From: Aneurinibacillus terranovensis DSM 18919 | Lineage (GTDB): Bacteria > Bacillota > Bacilli > Aneurinibacillales > Aneurinibacillaceae | Direction of reading: 5' to 3' | DNA length: 64,000 nucleotides | Assembly (NCBI RefSeq): GCF_000430625.1 | Contig: NZ_AUMJ01000018.1 | Span: 1-64,000, forward strand | In this document: piece by piece, positions 31,042 to 40,981 of the stretch | Layout of the letters: each line of letters starts with the position of its first letter | Position numbering within the stretch: position 1 is the stretch's first letter | Made by a program: the position numbers and the translations under genes | The notes under the pieces: model-generated | What the model was told of the DNA's origin: nothing | The model's input: the letters and a program-made list of their open reading frames with translations, nothing else | Database searches by the model: none

Positions 31042-32385
31042 TTAAGCTAATGATGCCGATGTGCGAATGCTGATAGCCGGTACTTCTTCTTTTACTTCTT
31101 CCGTTACCAGTTGTACAACCGGAGTTGTGATGCGTTCGATGTCGGCTCCAATCCCCTTTAGCTTTGACACAATATCGACATACCCGCGGTCAAGGTGGTG
31201 GAGTTCGGTTACTTCCGTTTCACCCTCACAGATAAGTCCGGCGAGGATAAGCGCCGCGCCTGCACGGAGGTCTGTCGCTTTTACTTTTGCCCCGGAGAGA
31301 TACGCTCCGCCTTCCACAATGGCTGTACGCCCGTCAATCTTAATCTTCGCACCCATGCGTTTAAACTCGTCTACGTGCATAAAGCGATTTTCAAAAACCG
31401 TCTCCGTAATCAGGCTGGTTCCCGGTACAGAGAGCATAATGGCCATAAACTGTGCCTGCATGTCTGTCGGGAATCCTGGATGCGGCAGGGTTTTTACGTC
31501 AACAACCTTCAGTTCCTTTTCTGTATGTACACGAACACCATTCTCAACCTCTGTAATCGTAACACCCATTTCACGCAGTTTCGCAATCACCGGTTTTAAA
31601 TGATCCGTTATTGCATTCTCAATGATGACATCCCCGCGGGTAATGGCGGCTGCCACCATAAATGTCCCGGCTTCTACCCGGTCCGGAATGACAGAGTGAG
31701 TAGCACCCGTTAGTACTTCAACGCCTTCGATTCGAATGGTGTCCGTACCGGCCCCGCGGATGCGTGCGCCCATCGCGTTCAAGTAATTGGCGAGATCCAC
31801 AATTTCAGGCTCCATAGCCGCATTTTCAATTGTTGTGGTTCCTTCCGCCATTGAAGCAGCCATGATGATGTTCTCAGTAGCACCAACACTAGGAATATCG
31901 AGATAAATTTTCGTTCCTTTCAGCTGCCCGTCCACACTTGCGTCAATATAGCCCTGGCCGATTTCAACTTTTGCACCCATCGCCTGAAAGCCTTTCAGGT
32001 GCTGGTCAATGCCGCGCGAACCAATGGCACATCCCCCCGGCAGCGGAATTCTCGCCTTCCCTTTGCGTGCCAGAAGCGGCCCCATAACCAGAAAAGATGC
32101 CCGCATCTTCCGTACCCATTCATAAGGTGCCTCGGTTGACGATAGTTCCCGTGCATCGACGGTTAGAACTTCAGATTCTTTATTGTAATGAACGTTTACA
32201 TTCAATGCTCTAATAACTTCACTGATGGTATAAACATCGTCCAACCCAGGTACTTCATGAATCGTACTTACACCTTTTTCTGCCAGAATTGATGCTGCAA
32301 TGATAGGTAAAACGGCGTTTTTTGCACCATGTACCCGAACGTTACCCGATAGACGCTGTCCACCGCGGATGATAATCTTATCCAC
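31042..32385 (-). CDS. murA: UDP-N-acetylglucosamine 1-carboxyvinyltransferase (MurA)
   Basis: This 447-residue cytoplasmic enzyme adds enolpyruvate from PEP to UDP-GlcNAc, the first committed step of peptidoglycan synthesis and the fosfomycin target. The reactive Cys is in [15 protein letters not shown], so the copy should be fosfomycin-sensitive in principle. The inside-out barrel begins [20 protein letters not shown] and includes [12 protein letters not shown]. The start is GTG 32385 behind GGGGGGAAA. The context ywmB-murA-spoIID corresponds to murAA of B. subtilis. It has a C-terminal tail of about 15 residues beyond the usual end. Confidence 0.95.
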   Translation of the reverse strand: MDKIIIRGGQRLSGNVRVHGAKNAVLPIIAASILAEKGVSTIHEVPGLDDVYTISEVIRALNVNVHYNKESEVLTVDARELSSTEAPYEWVRKMRASFLVMGPLLARKGKARIPLPGGCAIGSRGIDQHLKGFQAMGAKVEIGQGYIDASVDGQLKGTKIYLDIPSVGATENIIMAASMAEGTTTIENAAMEPEIVDLANYLNAMGARIRGAGTDTIRIEGVEVLTGATHSVIPDRVEAGTFMVAAAITRGDVIIENAITDHLKPVIAKLREMGVTITEVENGVRVHTEKELKVVDVKTLPHPGFPTDMQAQFMAIMLSVPGTSLITETVFENRFMHVDEFKRMGAKIKIDGRTAIVEGGAYLSGAKVKATDLRAGAALILAGLICEGETEVTELHHLDRGYVDIVSKLKGIGADIERITTPVVQLVTEEVKEEVPAISIRTSASLA

Positions 32386-32420
32386 GTCACATTTCCCCCC
32401 ACGTACTGCTTTTTATCCTG

Positions 32421-33194
32421 CTAGTATTCCATTGTAATGATCGGTATTCCGATGGTTACTAATGTTTTTTGATCAAGTTCATCGTAATGTGTGGCAACTT
32501 GCAAATTCATTTTGTTATGATTCGTATAGATTTGTGTTTTAATTTGGGGCGAATAGGCTGAATAACTTAAAACCGTATTGTCTTCCAACGCTTCCACAAT
32601 ATTACCATTAAAGTAGGAAACGATTTCCTTACTTTTCGCTTTCTGCAAGTCATTTTTCAGTTTACCACTATAAAATCCTCTTACACAAGTATTTATTTGG
32701 AGTACATGTGAACCATTTATTTCATTTTGTTTCAATACTTTGGTCACTTGCTGTATGGCCGCAACCTGATCATCTTTACCCGTTACATCTACGGACAAAC
32801 CGATTTTTTTACCTTTCGTTTCCTCAATTGGGTTTGTGTCAAGGTAAAAAGACACATTGATTCCTTTATATTCACCGACCGCATGAAAAACGTCAGGTGC
32901 CGTGGCCACCGGTTCAAAGCGCGCAATGCTAAAGCGGCTCATCAACTGCTGCTTCCAGCTACCATATTCACGTTCGGATTGAAATTGCTTCTCAAGCTTC
33001 ACACGCGATTGAATGGTCGATATCACAGCTCCGGATTTGCGTGCAGCCGTAACCATGTCATGAAGCTCCGCAAACGACTGGTTCACCTGCTCCTGATACG
33101 AGTCCTTTCCCTGCGCAAACACCGTGTATACACCAAGATAAAAAATCACAAAAATAAAAAGAATTCCTTTTCCCCAGGCGCTTTTTTTATTCAT
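32421..33194 (-). CDS. ywmB: YwmB family protein
   Basis: This 257-residue exported protein has a signal-anchor helix (about 9-27, GILFIFVIFYLGVYTVFA) and a domain of the YwmB type (TATA-box-binding-like fold): GKDSYQEQVNQSFAELHDMV, then NVSFYLDTNPIEETKGKKIG and VNVTG-like strands. In B. subtilis ywmB is in the same place and its function is not settled. It lies 35 bases upstream of murA and probably shares its transcript. ATG 33194 follows GAGGGT. Confidence 0.85.
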   Translation of the reverse strand: MNKKSAWGKGILFIFVIFYLGVYTVFAQGKDSYQEQVNQSFAELHDMVTAARKSGAVISTIQSRVKLEKQFQSEREYGSWKQQLMSRFSIARFEPVATAPDVFHAVGEYKGINVSFYLDTNPIEETKGKKIGLSVDVTGKDDQVAAIQQVTKVLKQNEINGSHVLQINTCVRGFYSGKLKNDLQKAKSKEIVSYFNGNIVEALEDNTVLSYSAYSPQIKTQIYTNHNKMNLQVATHYDELDQKTLVTIGIPIITMEY

Positions 33195-33381
33195 TTCGTA
33201 CCCTCTCCCACGTCTCTTTTACTACAAGTTTGTACGAAAAGAGAGGGGACTATACCTCCGAAATGCGCCGACCGAAAAGGTTCGAGGACAGAATGCATCG
33301 AATCCGTTGTATTTTTGCGGGTTTTCCCTTGCAGGGAAGTATTAAGTGTCCGTGCTCCTCTTCCACGTGTAGTGGAGAGGG

Positions 33382-33603
33382 CTAAAAAAACTGCTGCAGC
33401 ATGCGCGTCCACCCGAAGTAGTCGCTGAAAAATACAGATACGGAGTGGCCGAGCATAATCGAGAGTAAAATTTGCAGGAGTTTGGCCCTCCCGCCCTTTG
33501 GATTGCTGACAAATAAGTCGAAACGAAACGCCTGTAAAGCCCAAAAACTAATACCAATAAAAATTAACGACATTACAATGTTGATGGCGCCTGCCATTGC
33601 CAT
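33382..33603 (-). CDS. ywzB: DUF1146 family membrane protein (YwzB)
   Basis: 73 residues with two membrane helices (INIVMSLIFIGISFWALQAF, then LQILLSIMLGHSVSVFF) and a conserved FDLFVSNPKGGRAKLL loop. DUF1146 proteins follow the ATP synthase operon in B. subtilis (ywzB); here the nuo operon lies between. Function unknown. Start ATG 33603 behind GAGGAAG; the second ATG, at 33597, is also possible. Confidence 0.85.
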   Translation of the reverse strand: MAMAGAINIVMSLIFIGISFWALQAFRFDLFVSNPKGGRAKLLQILLSIMLGHSVSVFFSDYFGWTRMLQQFF

Positions 33604-33681
33604 GGGTTCTCACTTCCTCATCTAAATCTATGTCTAAAATTTTTTCAATGTACAACTTTCGCCAGGTAAAACTTCATAGCA

Positions 33682-33715
33682 GAAAAGAGGAATGCTTCGC
33701 AAGCATTCCTCTTTC
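33682..33715 (-). terminator. Terminator of the nuo operon
   Basis: GAAAAGAGGAATGCTT and AAGCATTCCTCTTTC form a 15-bp stem with a three-base loop. On the minus strand it lies 38 bases beyond the nuoN stop and is followed by TGCT. Confidence 0.8.
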
Positions 33716-33752
33716 TATATATTACACTCTCTATATTACATCATATACTGCA

Positions 33753-35291
33753 CTATTGTCCTGCGGTTTGGAGCATTTGTGCAAACGGGAAATGGGCATG
33801 AATATATCCCATCACGCTGCCGGGCAGGATGCCGGCGGCAACTGTTCCAACAAAAGCGACAATCAGGACAATCACAATCGTTGCAGGCACTTTAAGCGGT
33901 GCTTCTGTTTTGCCCGGACGCATATACATCTGGCGAATAAAGCCGAAGTAGTAGAAATACGAGACCACGCTCGTAGCAATCATAATACCCGACAACCAGT
34001 ATCTATGGTAGGCGAGCGCACTCAACAAAATGTAGAACTTCCCGACAAATCCTGCCGTCACCGGAATACCTGCCAGCGAAAGGAGGAAAAATGTCATCGC
34101 AATAGCCAGCCACGGCGCCCGGTGGTACAAACCGGCAAACGATGTCACATCTTCCGTATTCTGATCGCGGTTTACGAGCATCATAACCGCGAAGATTCCC
34201 ATATTCGCACACAAATAGGCGAACAGGTAGAAAATGGTTTGTTCATACAGCAGGATCGTAAAGGTTGCAAACGGAACGAGCAAATACCCGGCCTGTGCAA
34301 TACTGGAATAGGCCATTAACCGCTTTGCATTAACCTGGCGCAGCGCCATCGTATTCCCGAGAATCATCGAGGCACCTGCCACAATTGCAACGATCGTCGC
34401 CCATTTTCCCAACAGCAGTGGAATCGGCTGACCGGTTGCCTTGTCGATATCCTGCAGGTTGTAAAGCATTACGAGGAAAACGCGAAGAATCATCGCAAAT
34501 CCTGCCGATTTGGAAACGACGGACAGAAACGCGGTAATCGGTGTCGGCGCTCCCTGGTATACATCCGGTGTCCACATATGGTATGGCACCGCTGAAATTT
34601 TAAAGGAAAGCCCGACAAGCATCAACAGCAAACCGAGGAACATGATGAAGGAAAAGCCGTTCTGGACTTCCTGAGCCAGGCGTTCCCCGATCACATACAG
34701 GTTCGTTGAACCGGTAATTCCATAGATGAATGACATCCCGTACAGCGTAATGGCGGTTGCAATTCCTCCGGACACTACGTATTTAAACGACGATTCATTG
34801 GACTGGATATGATTTTTTCTCGTTCCAACCATAATATAGGAAGAGATCGACAGCAATTCGAGGCCGACGAACAGCGTAATTAAATCCGCGGACGAGGCCA
34901 TAATCATTCCGCCAAGCAGTGCTGTTAAGAGCAAATAGTAGAACTCTCCGGAATAAATAATGTTATTTTTATCAATGTAATTGATGGAAATCAAAAAAAC
35001 AAACGCGACTCCGCCCAGCAGAATCAGCTTAAATCCATTCGCATACCCGTCAAGGCGGAACATGTCCGCCATAATCGAAACGACACCATGACCGGTATTT
35101 TTCACCACAAAAAATCCTGCGAGAATTAACCCTGCAAATCCGATCCAGGCAAGAATGCGGCGGTCGGATTTCTTCGGCATAAACAGGTCAATCAGGGAAA
35201 GGAGTGTGGCCACACCGAGTATGGTAAATTCGGGAGTCATAGCCGACCAGTCAAACTGGGCCAGCGCCCCCCATTTACTAACACCATTCAT
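33753..35291 (-). CDS. nuoN: NADH-quinone oxidoreductase subunit N
   Basis: A 512-residue antiporter-like subunit of complex I, with about 14 membrane helices. Family sequence includes STDLITLFVGLELLSISSYI, with the proton-path Glu. It also includes the Lys helix FKISAVPYHMWTPDVYQGAP and KRLMAYSSIAQAGYLLVPFA. It is the last gene of the nuo operon, five bases after nuoM. The order nuoL-M-N is standard. Confidence 0.93.
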   Translation of the reverse strand: MNGVSKWGALAQFDWSAMTPEFTILGVATLLSLIDLFMPKKSDRRILAWIGFAGLILAGFFVVKNTGHGVVSIMADMFRLDGYANGFKLILLGGVAFVFLISINYIDKNNIIYSGEFYYLLLTALLGGMIMASSADLITLFVGLELLSISSYIMVGTRKNHIQSNESSFKYVVSGGIATAITLYGMSFIYGITGSTNLYVIGERLAQEVQNGFSFIMFLGLLLMLVGLSFKISAVPYHMWTPDVYQGAPTPITAFLSVVSKSAGFAMILRVFLVMLYNLQDIDKATGQPIPLLLGKWATIVAIVAGASMILGNTMALRQVNAKRLMAYSSIAQAGYLLVPFATFTILLYEQTIFYLFAYLCANMGIFAVMMLVNRDQNTEDVTSFAGLYHRAPWLAIAMTFFLLSLAGIPVTAGFVGKFYILLSALAYHRYWLSGIMIATSVVSYFYYFGFIRQMYMRPGKTEAPLKVPATIVIVLIVAFVGTVAAGILPGSVMGYIHAHFPFAQMLQTAGQ

Positions 35292-35296
35292 CAGCC

Positions 35297-36820
35297 TTAT
35301 CCTCCTATCCTCGGTACAATATTCTGTAAAGTAGCCTGCAGCGGTCCGCTTAGTATGGCAGGATATACGCCAATAAGGATAACGAGACTTAACAGGACAA
35401 TCATCGGAATGACTTCAGCCGTTTGAACATCGGCCAGCCCTTGGTACCGCTCCTGCATCGGGCCGAACGTTGTACCAAGAATCGTACGGAGCAGGTAAAC
35501 GGCTGTAAAAATAAGCCCGAGTGCTCCTACGGCCGCAATAACAGGCTTGGAACCAAATAAACCTACAAAGGAAAGGAACTCACTCACAAACCCTGACATC
35601 CCCGGTAAACCAACGGAAGCCATCATGGCGGTTAACAACACACCGCTGATCATCGGCATGGATTTGGCCAGTCCGCCTAATTCGCGAATGTCTGTTGTAC
35701 CGGTTCGTTGATATATAAGGGAAACCATATAGAACATGAGCGCGGCAATCAGGCCGTGTGATACCATTTGGAAAATGGCCCCCTGAAAGCCCTGTGCGTT
35801 CATCGCGGCCAGACCAAGCAGGATAATGCCCATATGGCTCACACTCGAATACGCCAGCATCAATTTCAGGTCACTCTGGACAAAGGCAAGAACCGCGCCA
35901 TACAGGATATTGATCACACCCAGAACCGCAATAAGCGTCGACAGCTGATTCATCCACTCGGGGAAGAAAGCCGCATTCATGCGGATTAACGCGTACCCCC
36001 CAATTTTAATTAATACACCGGAGGAAATCATAATCGCTGCCGGATTTGCTTCCTGGTACGCTTTCAGCATCCACGTGTGGAATGGAACAACCGGAATTTT
36101 AATCGCAAAAGCGATGAACAGAGCCAGGAACAGGCCAAAGCGGACCGTTTCCTGCAGATAGCCCGGAGCATCCGGGATGTTCAACTGGTTCATCGGGTCT
36201 GTCAGCACCTGCTTAATCTCAAACATATTGAGCGTCATCGTGTTCATGAACAAAGCGATAAACACAATGAACATAATCGCGGAACCGACCCCATTATAGA
36301 GCAAAAACTTCATCGCCGCTTTTTCCCGTTCAATATATCCCCATATTCCCATCAGGAAGAACATCGGGATAATCGTGAACTCGAAGAACACGAAAAACTG
36401 GAACAGATTAAGCGAAGTAAAGACACCAAGCATTCCGATTTCAATAATCAGGAACAGGACATAGAACTCTTTCCATCGCTTGTTAATGGCAAGCCCGGCG
36501 ATCGATGCCATCGTCGCAATGACAGCTGTCAGCAGAACGAGCGGCATGGATAAACCGTCTACCCCCATTTCAAAGCGAATGGGGAATCCCTGACCTTGAT
36601 TGCCTACCGGGATGGTAATCCAATCCCGTTTCAGCATAAACTGCAGGCCGCTCGCCGTATGGTCAAATCTAAAATACAGAACGACTACCATCACAAGCGG
36701 AATCAGCGTTGTAATGACGCCAATCGCTTTGACCAGCCCTGCCTGAGTCTTGGGAATGAACGCGAGGACAAGAATTCCGATCAGCGGTGAAAAAGTTAGC
36801 CATAAAAGAAAGTTCGCCAT
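35297..36820 (-). CDS. nuoM: NADH-quinone oxidoreductase subunit M
   Basis: A 507-residue antiporter-like membrane subunit. FFEFTIIPMFFLMGIWGYIE carries the conserved Glu, KIPVVPFHTWMLKAYQEANP the trans-membrane Lys, and KLMLAYSSVSHMGIILLGLA the second Lys. Start and stop overlap with nuoL (TAATG). In complex I the three antiporter-like subunits are thought each to move a proton. Residue content is normal for the family. Confidence 0.94.
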   Translation of the reverse strand: MANFLLWLTFSPLIGILVLAFIPKTQAGLVKAIGVITTLIPLVMVVVLYFRFDHTASGLQFMLKRDWITIPVGNQGQGFPIRFEMGVDGLSMPLVLLTAVIATMASIAGLAINKRWKEFYVLFLIIEIGMLGVFTSLNLFQFFVFFEFTIIPMFFLMGIWGYIEREKAAMKFLLYNGVGSAIMFIVFIALFMNTMTLNMFEIKQVLTDPMNQLNIPDAPGYLQETVRFGLFLALFIAFAIKIPVVPFHTWMLKAYQEANPAAIMISSGVLIKIGGYALIRMNAAFFPEWMNQLSTLIAVLGVINILYGAVLAFVQSDLKLMLAYSSVSHMGIILLGLAAMNAQGFQGAIFQMVSHGLIAALMFYMVSLIYQRTGTTDIRELGGLAKSMPMISGVLLTAMMASVGLPGMSGFVSEFLSFVGLFGSKPVIAAVGALGLIFTAVYLLRTILGTTFGPMQERYQGLADVQTAEVIPMIVLLSLVILIGVYPAILSGPLQATLQNIVPRIGG

Positions 36821-38709
36821 TATCCGAAATACCCCCCTACATACGTCAGGCCGGCAAGCAGCAGGACGAGGCCGATAAAAGCCACGGCGCCATACGTTTG
36901 AATGCGGCCGTTCTGGACGCTCGTTCCGGCTCCCCCGACACCGCGGGTGAAGTACGCAACAAAACGCACAAGACCGTCAATAATGTACGTATCGAACGCC
37001 TGTAAAACACGGCCGGTGGCCTTGAGTGAACGAACGAACACCGCATCGTAGATTTCATCAATGTAATACTTATGGTAAGACAGGCGATAAAACAGCCCAC
37101 CCTCGCCTGTGCTGACGGCAGTTCCCCGTTTTCCGTACTTCACCCAGGCAAAGTAAATTCCGCTTAACGAAACAATGAGCGCCAGCGCGGTAATCCATAC
37201 CGGACTACTTTGTTCCGCTTGCCCATTCGCGTGCAACGCGGCAAAATTATACGTTAACCATTCGCCGAGTGCGGGCTTCCACGGGGTATTAATAAAGCCG
37301 GCGATACAGGCAAGAACCGCAAGAATCATCATCGGCACGGTCATCACACTTGGCGATTCATGTGCATGGCCGCCTGATTTATCCTCACCGGTAAAAGTCA
37401 GGAAGAATAAGCGGAACATGTAGAACGCGGTAAAGAACGCGGCTACCACCGCGGCAGCAAACAAATCATACCGTCCGGAAGCATACGTAGCACCGAGGAT
37501 TTCTTCTTTTGACCAGAATCCCGCAAACGGAAAAATCCCGGATATCGCAAGACAGCCGATCAGGAAAACGATCCCTGTGGTGCGCATCTTTTTCCAAAGC
37601 CCGCCCATTTCAAAAATATCCTGCGTATGCACCGCATGAATCACGCTGCCTGCCGCAAGGAAGAGAAGCGCTTTGAAAAAGGCATGAGTCATCAGGTGGA
37701 AAGTTCCCGCTACGTACCCGGCCGCACTGGCGGCACCAAGCGCCAACATCATGTAGCCAAGCTGGCTGACGGTAGAATAAGCGAGCACCCGTTTAATATC
37801 CCGCTGTGTTAAGCCGATCGAAGCGGCGAAAATTGCGGTAAAACCACCGATATAAGCAACGACATTGGCCGCTGTCGAGGAAGCCAGATACACATCGTAC
37901 ATGCGTGCGACTAAATATACCCCGGCCGCAACCATCGTAGCGGCGTGAATCAAGGCACTGACAGGTGTTGGACCTTCCATCGCATCAGGCAGCCACGTAT
38001 GCAGCGGAAACTGGCCGGATTTTCCGACCGCACCGATAAAAATAAGAATCCCTATGAGGGTAATCTTCCACGGCTCAAGTCCACCGGCATGAATTTTATT
38101 GAAAATATCACTGTAATCGAAGCTGCCAACCCACCAGAAAATAAGGCAAATCCCGATAAACAGTCCCACGTCCCCGATACGGGTTACGATAAAAGCTTTC
38201 TTCGCTGCAGCTCTTGCTTCCGGTTTGAAATAATAAAAACCGACAAGGAGGAACGAGCAGACGCCCACAAGCTCCCAGAAAATATAGAGCTGCAGGATAT
38301 TCGGTGAAAGAACCACGCCAAGCATGGAGAAGGTAAATAGGGCAAGGTATTGATAAAATACCGAAAAACGTTCATCCCCGTGCATATATCCCTTCGAATA
38401 AATGTTTACCAGCATGCTGACAAGAGTAACGATAACCAGCATCATCGCATTCAACTGTGTGACTTCAAAGCCCATCGTAATTTTATGACCGGCGTACGTC
38501 ACCCAGTTGAAGTTAATATTGATATAATCCTGGGCTCCTTCGGCAAACCGCTTCATAAAAACAAGAACAGCAACAATAAAGGAGACGAGCGTAGCCAGTA
38601 TTCCTATATAGGCCGAAGCTTCCTTCATCTGGCGTCCAAAGCATACGAGCAGCACGAAAGCTACAAGCGGAAAGAGCGGTATGAGCCAGGCATTTGCTAA
38701 CATATCCAT
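36820..38709 (-). CDS. nuoL: NADH-quinone oxidoreductase subunit L
   Basis: A 629-residue subunit, the largest of the membrane arm, with about 16 helices and the long C-terminal lateral helix. Motifs: FWELVGVCSFLLVGFYYFKP (Glu), GAVGKSGQFPLHTWLPDAME (Lys) and LTQRDIKRVLAYSTVSQLGY (Lys). Overlaps nuoM by one base. ATG 38709 is preceded by GGATTGGTG; the ATG six bases later is an alternative. Confidence 0.94.
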   Translation of the reverse strand: MDMLANAWLIPLFPLVAFVLLVCFGRQMKEASAYIGILATLVSFIVAVLVFMKRFAEGAQDYININFNWVTYAGHKITMGFEVTQLNAMMLVIVTLVSMLVNIYSKGYMHGDERFSVFYQYLALFTFSMLGVVLSPNILQLYIFWELVGVCSFLLVGFYYFKPEARAAAKKAFIVTRIGDVGLFIGICLIFWWVGSFDYSDIFNKIHAGGLEPWKITLIGILIFIGAVGKSGQFPLHTWLPDAMEGPTPVSALIHAATMVAAGVYLVARMYDVYLASSTAANVVAYIGGFTAIFAASIGLTQRDIKRVLAYSTVSQLGYMMLALGAASAAGYVAGTFHLMTHAFFKALLFLAAGSVIHAVHTQDIFEMGGLWKKMRTTGIVFLIGCLAISGIFPFAGFWSKEEILGATYASGRYDLFAAAVVAAFFTAFYMFRLFFLTFTGEDKSGGHAHESPSVMTVPMMILAVLACIAGFINTPWKPALGEWLTYNFAALHANGQAEQSSPVWITALALIVSLSGIYFAWVKYGKRGTAVSTGEGGLFYRLSYHKYYIDEIYDAVFVRSLKATGRVLQAFDTYIIDGLVRFVAYFTRGVGGAGTSVQNGRIQTYGAVAFIGLVLLLAGLTYVGGYFG

Positions 38710-38733
38710 ACAGTCACCAATCCTTTTTCCATT

Positions 38734-39045
38734 CTATCGCTTCATTAAGTCCATCTCATCCACGTTTACCGTACTGCGGTTGCGGTACAGGGAGATGAGA
38801 ATGGCAATGCCTACGGCTGCTTCGGCTGCGGCTACCGTGATCGTAAACAGGGAGAAAATCTGCCCGGAAATATTTGCATTCACGCCTGATTTCGCGAAAG
38901 CGACAAGATTAATGTTCACCGCATTGAGCATCAGTTCAATCGATAACAGCACAATGACCGCATTGCGCTTTGTCAATGCCCCGTATAGCCCGACACAGAA
39001 GAGGATAAGTGCGACAAGCAAAAATGCGTTAACCGAGATACTCAT
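38734..39045 (-). CDS. nuoK: NADH-quinone oxidoreductase subunit K
   Basis: A 103-residue membrane subunit with three helices. The two buried Glu typical of NuoK are visible in [20 protein letters not shown] and [20 protein letters not shown]. Overlaps nuoJ by four bases (ATGA). Together with J it forms the link between the quinone site and the antiporter-like subunits. Confidence 0.94.
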   Translation of the reverse strand: MSISVNAFLLVALILFCVGLYGALTKRNAVIVLLSIELMLNAVNINLVAFAKSGVNANISGQIFSLFTITVAAAEAAVGIAILISLYRNRSTVNVDEMDLMKR

Positions 39046-39548
39046 TCTTCCGGTTCCTCCTTCTTAGCGAGAATAATGGCACCAACCAGGGCAACCAGAA
39101 GCAGGACGGAAACCAATTCAAACGGAATCACATAATGGCTGTACATTTGAATCCCAATTTCCTTTACATTGTTCTGGCTTGAAAAATCCGGACCCTGGTT
39201 CGGCCACTGCGTATGCTGAATCCCGAAAAAGACGATTCCGAAAAATACCACGATCGCCGCGAACGTGATAAACTGATGCGGCCCTTTCTTCACGTCGGTT
39301 TCCTCTGCGTCATGGCGGGTCAGCATGATTCCAAACAGCATCAGAATGGAAATCGCGCCGGAATACACTAACACCTGAACCATGCCGACGAATTCGGCTT
39401 CAAGCAGAATATAAAGTCCGGCGATGCTTAAGAAAGTAAAAGCAAGAGCAACAACCATATGTACAACCCGGGTGAAGCTGATCATGAAGACAGCTCCACC
39501 GATGCTCAGTAAGGAGAGAACAAAAAATGCGACTAACTGACCGCTCAC
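39042..39548 (-). CDS. nuoJ: NADH-quinone oxidoreductase subunit J
   Basis: A 168-residue membrane subunit with five helices ([20 protein letters not shown], then [20 protein letters not shown]). It starts with GTG 39548, which overlaps the nuoI stop by one base. It ends in the short charged tail KKEEPEE. Normal length for Firmicutes. Confidence 0.93.
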   Translation of the reverse strand: MSGQLVAFFVLSLLSIGGAVFMISFTRVVHMVVALAFTFLSIAGLYILLEAEFVGMVQVLVYSGAISILMLFGIMLTRHDAEETDVKKGPHQFITFAAIVVFFGIVFFGIQHTQWPNQGPDFSSQNNVKEIGIQMYSHYVIPFELVSVLLLVALVGAIILAKKEEPEE

Positions 39549-39964
39549 TACGCGTTCCCTCCCCGTACGTTGGTGTTATTTTCGTTTAACCAGTCGAGGT
39601 TTTTAAAGAGCTCATCTCTGCTGTAGGCAGCCAATTCGAAATTGGTTGTCATAACAATCGCCTCTGTTGGGCATACTTCTGTGCAAAGATCGCATAAAAT
39701 GCAAATCTCAAAATTAATATCGTACGTATCGATGACTTTCCCTTTTTTATTCGGGTCTTCGCTCTTTTTGCCAATCAGGTTAATACAGCCTGTCGGGCAA
39801 ATCCGGGCGCACTGGTTACATACAATGCATTTATCCGGTGAGAAGTGCTGAATCCCGCGAAAGCGTTCCGGCCAATCCACTTTTTGATCCGGATACATGT
39901 GGGTTATCTTTTTATTCGTCATCTGTTTAAAGGTGTACGCCAACCCTTTAGCAAAACCTAGCAT
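39548..39964 (-). CDS. nuoI: NADH-quinone oxidoreductase subunit I (2[4Fe-4S])
   Basis: A 138-residue peripheral subunit with two ferredoxin-type clusters: CIVCNQCARICPTGCI and CILCDLCTEVCPTEAI (eight Cys, all present). The N-terminus GFAKGLAYTFKQMTNKKITH is the membrane-surface helix. Electron transfer runs from here to NuoB. With NuoE, F and G missing from the operon, the electron donor is probably not NADH by the standard route; ferredoxin is the usual suggestion. Confidence 0.94.
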   Translation of the reverse strand: MLGFAKGLAYTFKQMTNKKITHMYPDQKVDWPERFRGIQHFSPDKCIVCNQCARICPTGCINLIGKKSEDPNKKGKVIDTYDINFEICILCDLCTEVCPTEAIVMTTNFELAAYSRDELFKNLDWLNENNTNVRGGNA

Positions 39965-39976
39965 ACTATCACCCTC

Positions 39977-40981
39977 CTACATTAAAAGCGTTTTGACAAT
40001 GGCGGTGATAAAAATATTGACCAGCGCCAGCGGCAGCAGTACTTTCCAGCCCAGCTGCATTAACTGGTCCACGCGCATCCTTGGCAACGTGGCCTGCAGC
40101 CAGAAAATAAAGAAAACAATGGCACAAAACTTCAGAATAAACCAGATAATGCCCGGTATGAAACTGAGGAAAGCAAACGGTGGCAGCCAGCCGCCAAGGA
40201 ACAGGACTGTCGTTAACGAAGCCATTGCAAAAATATACACATACTCAGAGAGCATGAAGAAAGCCCAGCGAAATCCGCTGTACTCTACGTGGTAACCGGC
40301 GACCAGTTCCGACTCGGCTTCCGTTAAATCGAACGGTGTCCGACTTAATTCAGCGAGCTGCGCGATGATGAAAATCACGAAGCCAAGGATTTGTGGGATA
40401 AAAAACCACATACCCATTTCTTTTTGTTTTTGAACGATGTCGATCAAGTTAAGGCTTCCAGTTAGGAGAATGACCCCCACAACGGACATAACGAGCGGAA
40501 TCTCGTAACTAATCATCTGCGCGGCGGAACGCATCCCCCCAAGCAGCGCATACTTATTGTTCGAAGCCCATCCGCCGGTAACGACGCCAAGTACGCTAAT
40601 GCCGGAGATTGCAATGTAGTAAAGCACACCGACCCCAATATCGGCAAAGTGCAGATTCGGCGTAAACGGCATAATAGCCAGTACAGCGAAAGCCGGCATA
40701 AAAGCGAGAACCGGTGCAAGAGCAAACAGCGGCTTATCAGCAGCCTTTGGAATGATATCTTCTTTTAACAGGAGCTTCAATACGTCGGCCACCGTTTGTA
40801 AAAGGCCGAGCGGACCGACGCGATTAGGACCTAACCGGAGCTGCATCCAGCCGATTTGTTTACGCTGAAAATAAATCGCGTACGTAACGAAACCAAGCAC
40901 GATGGCAAGCAAAACAACGGCCGACAGCACAAAAATAAGGCCGTTTTGCCAGCCAAGGCTTTGCGAAAGATATTGACCCAT
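39977..40981 (-). CDS. nuoH: NADH-quinone oxidoreductase subunit H
   Basis: A 334-residue membrane subunit lining the quinone cavity. Signature RLGPNRVGPLGLLQTVADVL and the acidic loop ELSRTPFDLTEAESELVAGY (Glu residues near the quinone) are intact. Its ATG overlaps the nuoD stop (TAATG). About eight helices. It joins the membrane arm to NuoB/D/I. Confidence 0.95.
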   Translation of the reverse strand: MGQYLSQSLGWQNGLIFVLSAVVLLAIVLGFVTYAIYFQRKQIGWMQLRLGPNRVGPLGLLQTVADVLKLLLKEDIIPKAADKPLFALAPVLAFMPAFAVLAIMPFTPNLHFADIGVGVLYYIAISGISVLGVVTGGWASNNKYALLGGMRSAAQMISYEIPLVMSVVGVILLTGSLNLIDIVQKQKEMGMWFFIPQILGFVIFIIAQLAELSRTPFDLTEAESELVAGYHVEYSGFRWAFFMLSEYVYIFAMASLTTVLFLGGWLPPFAFLSFIPGIIWFILKFCAIVFFIFWLQATLPRMRVDQLMQLGWKVLLPLALVNIFITAIVKTLLM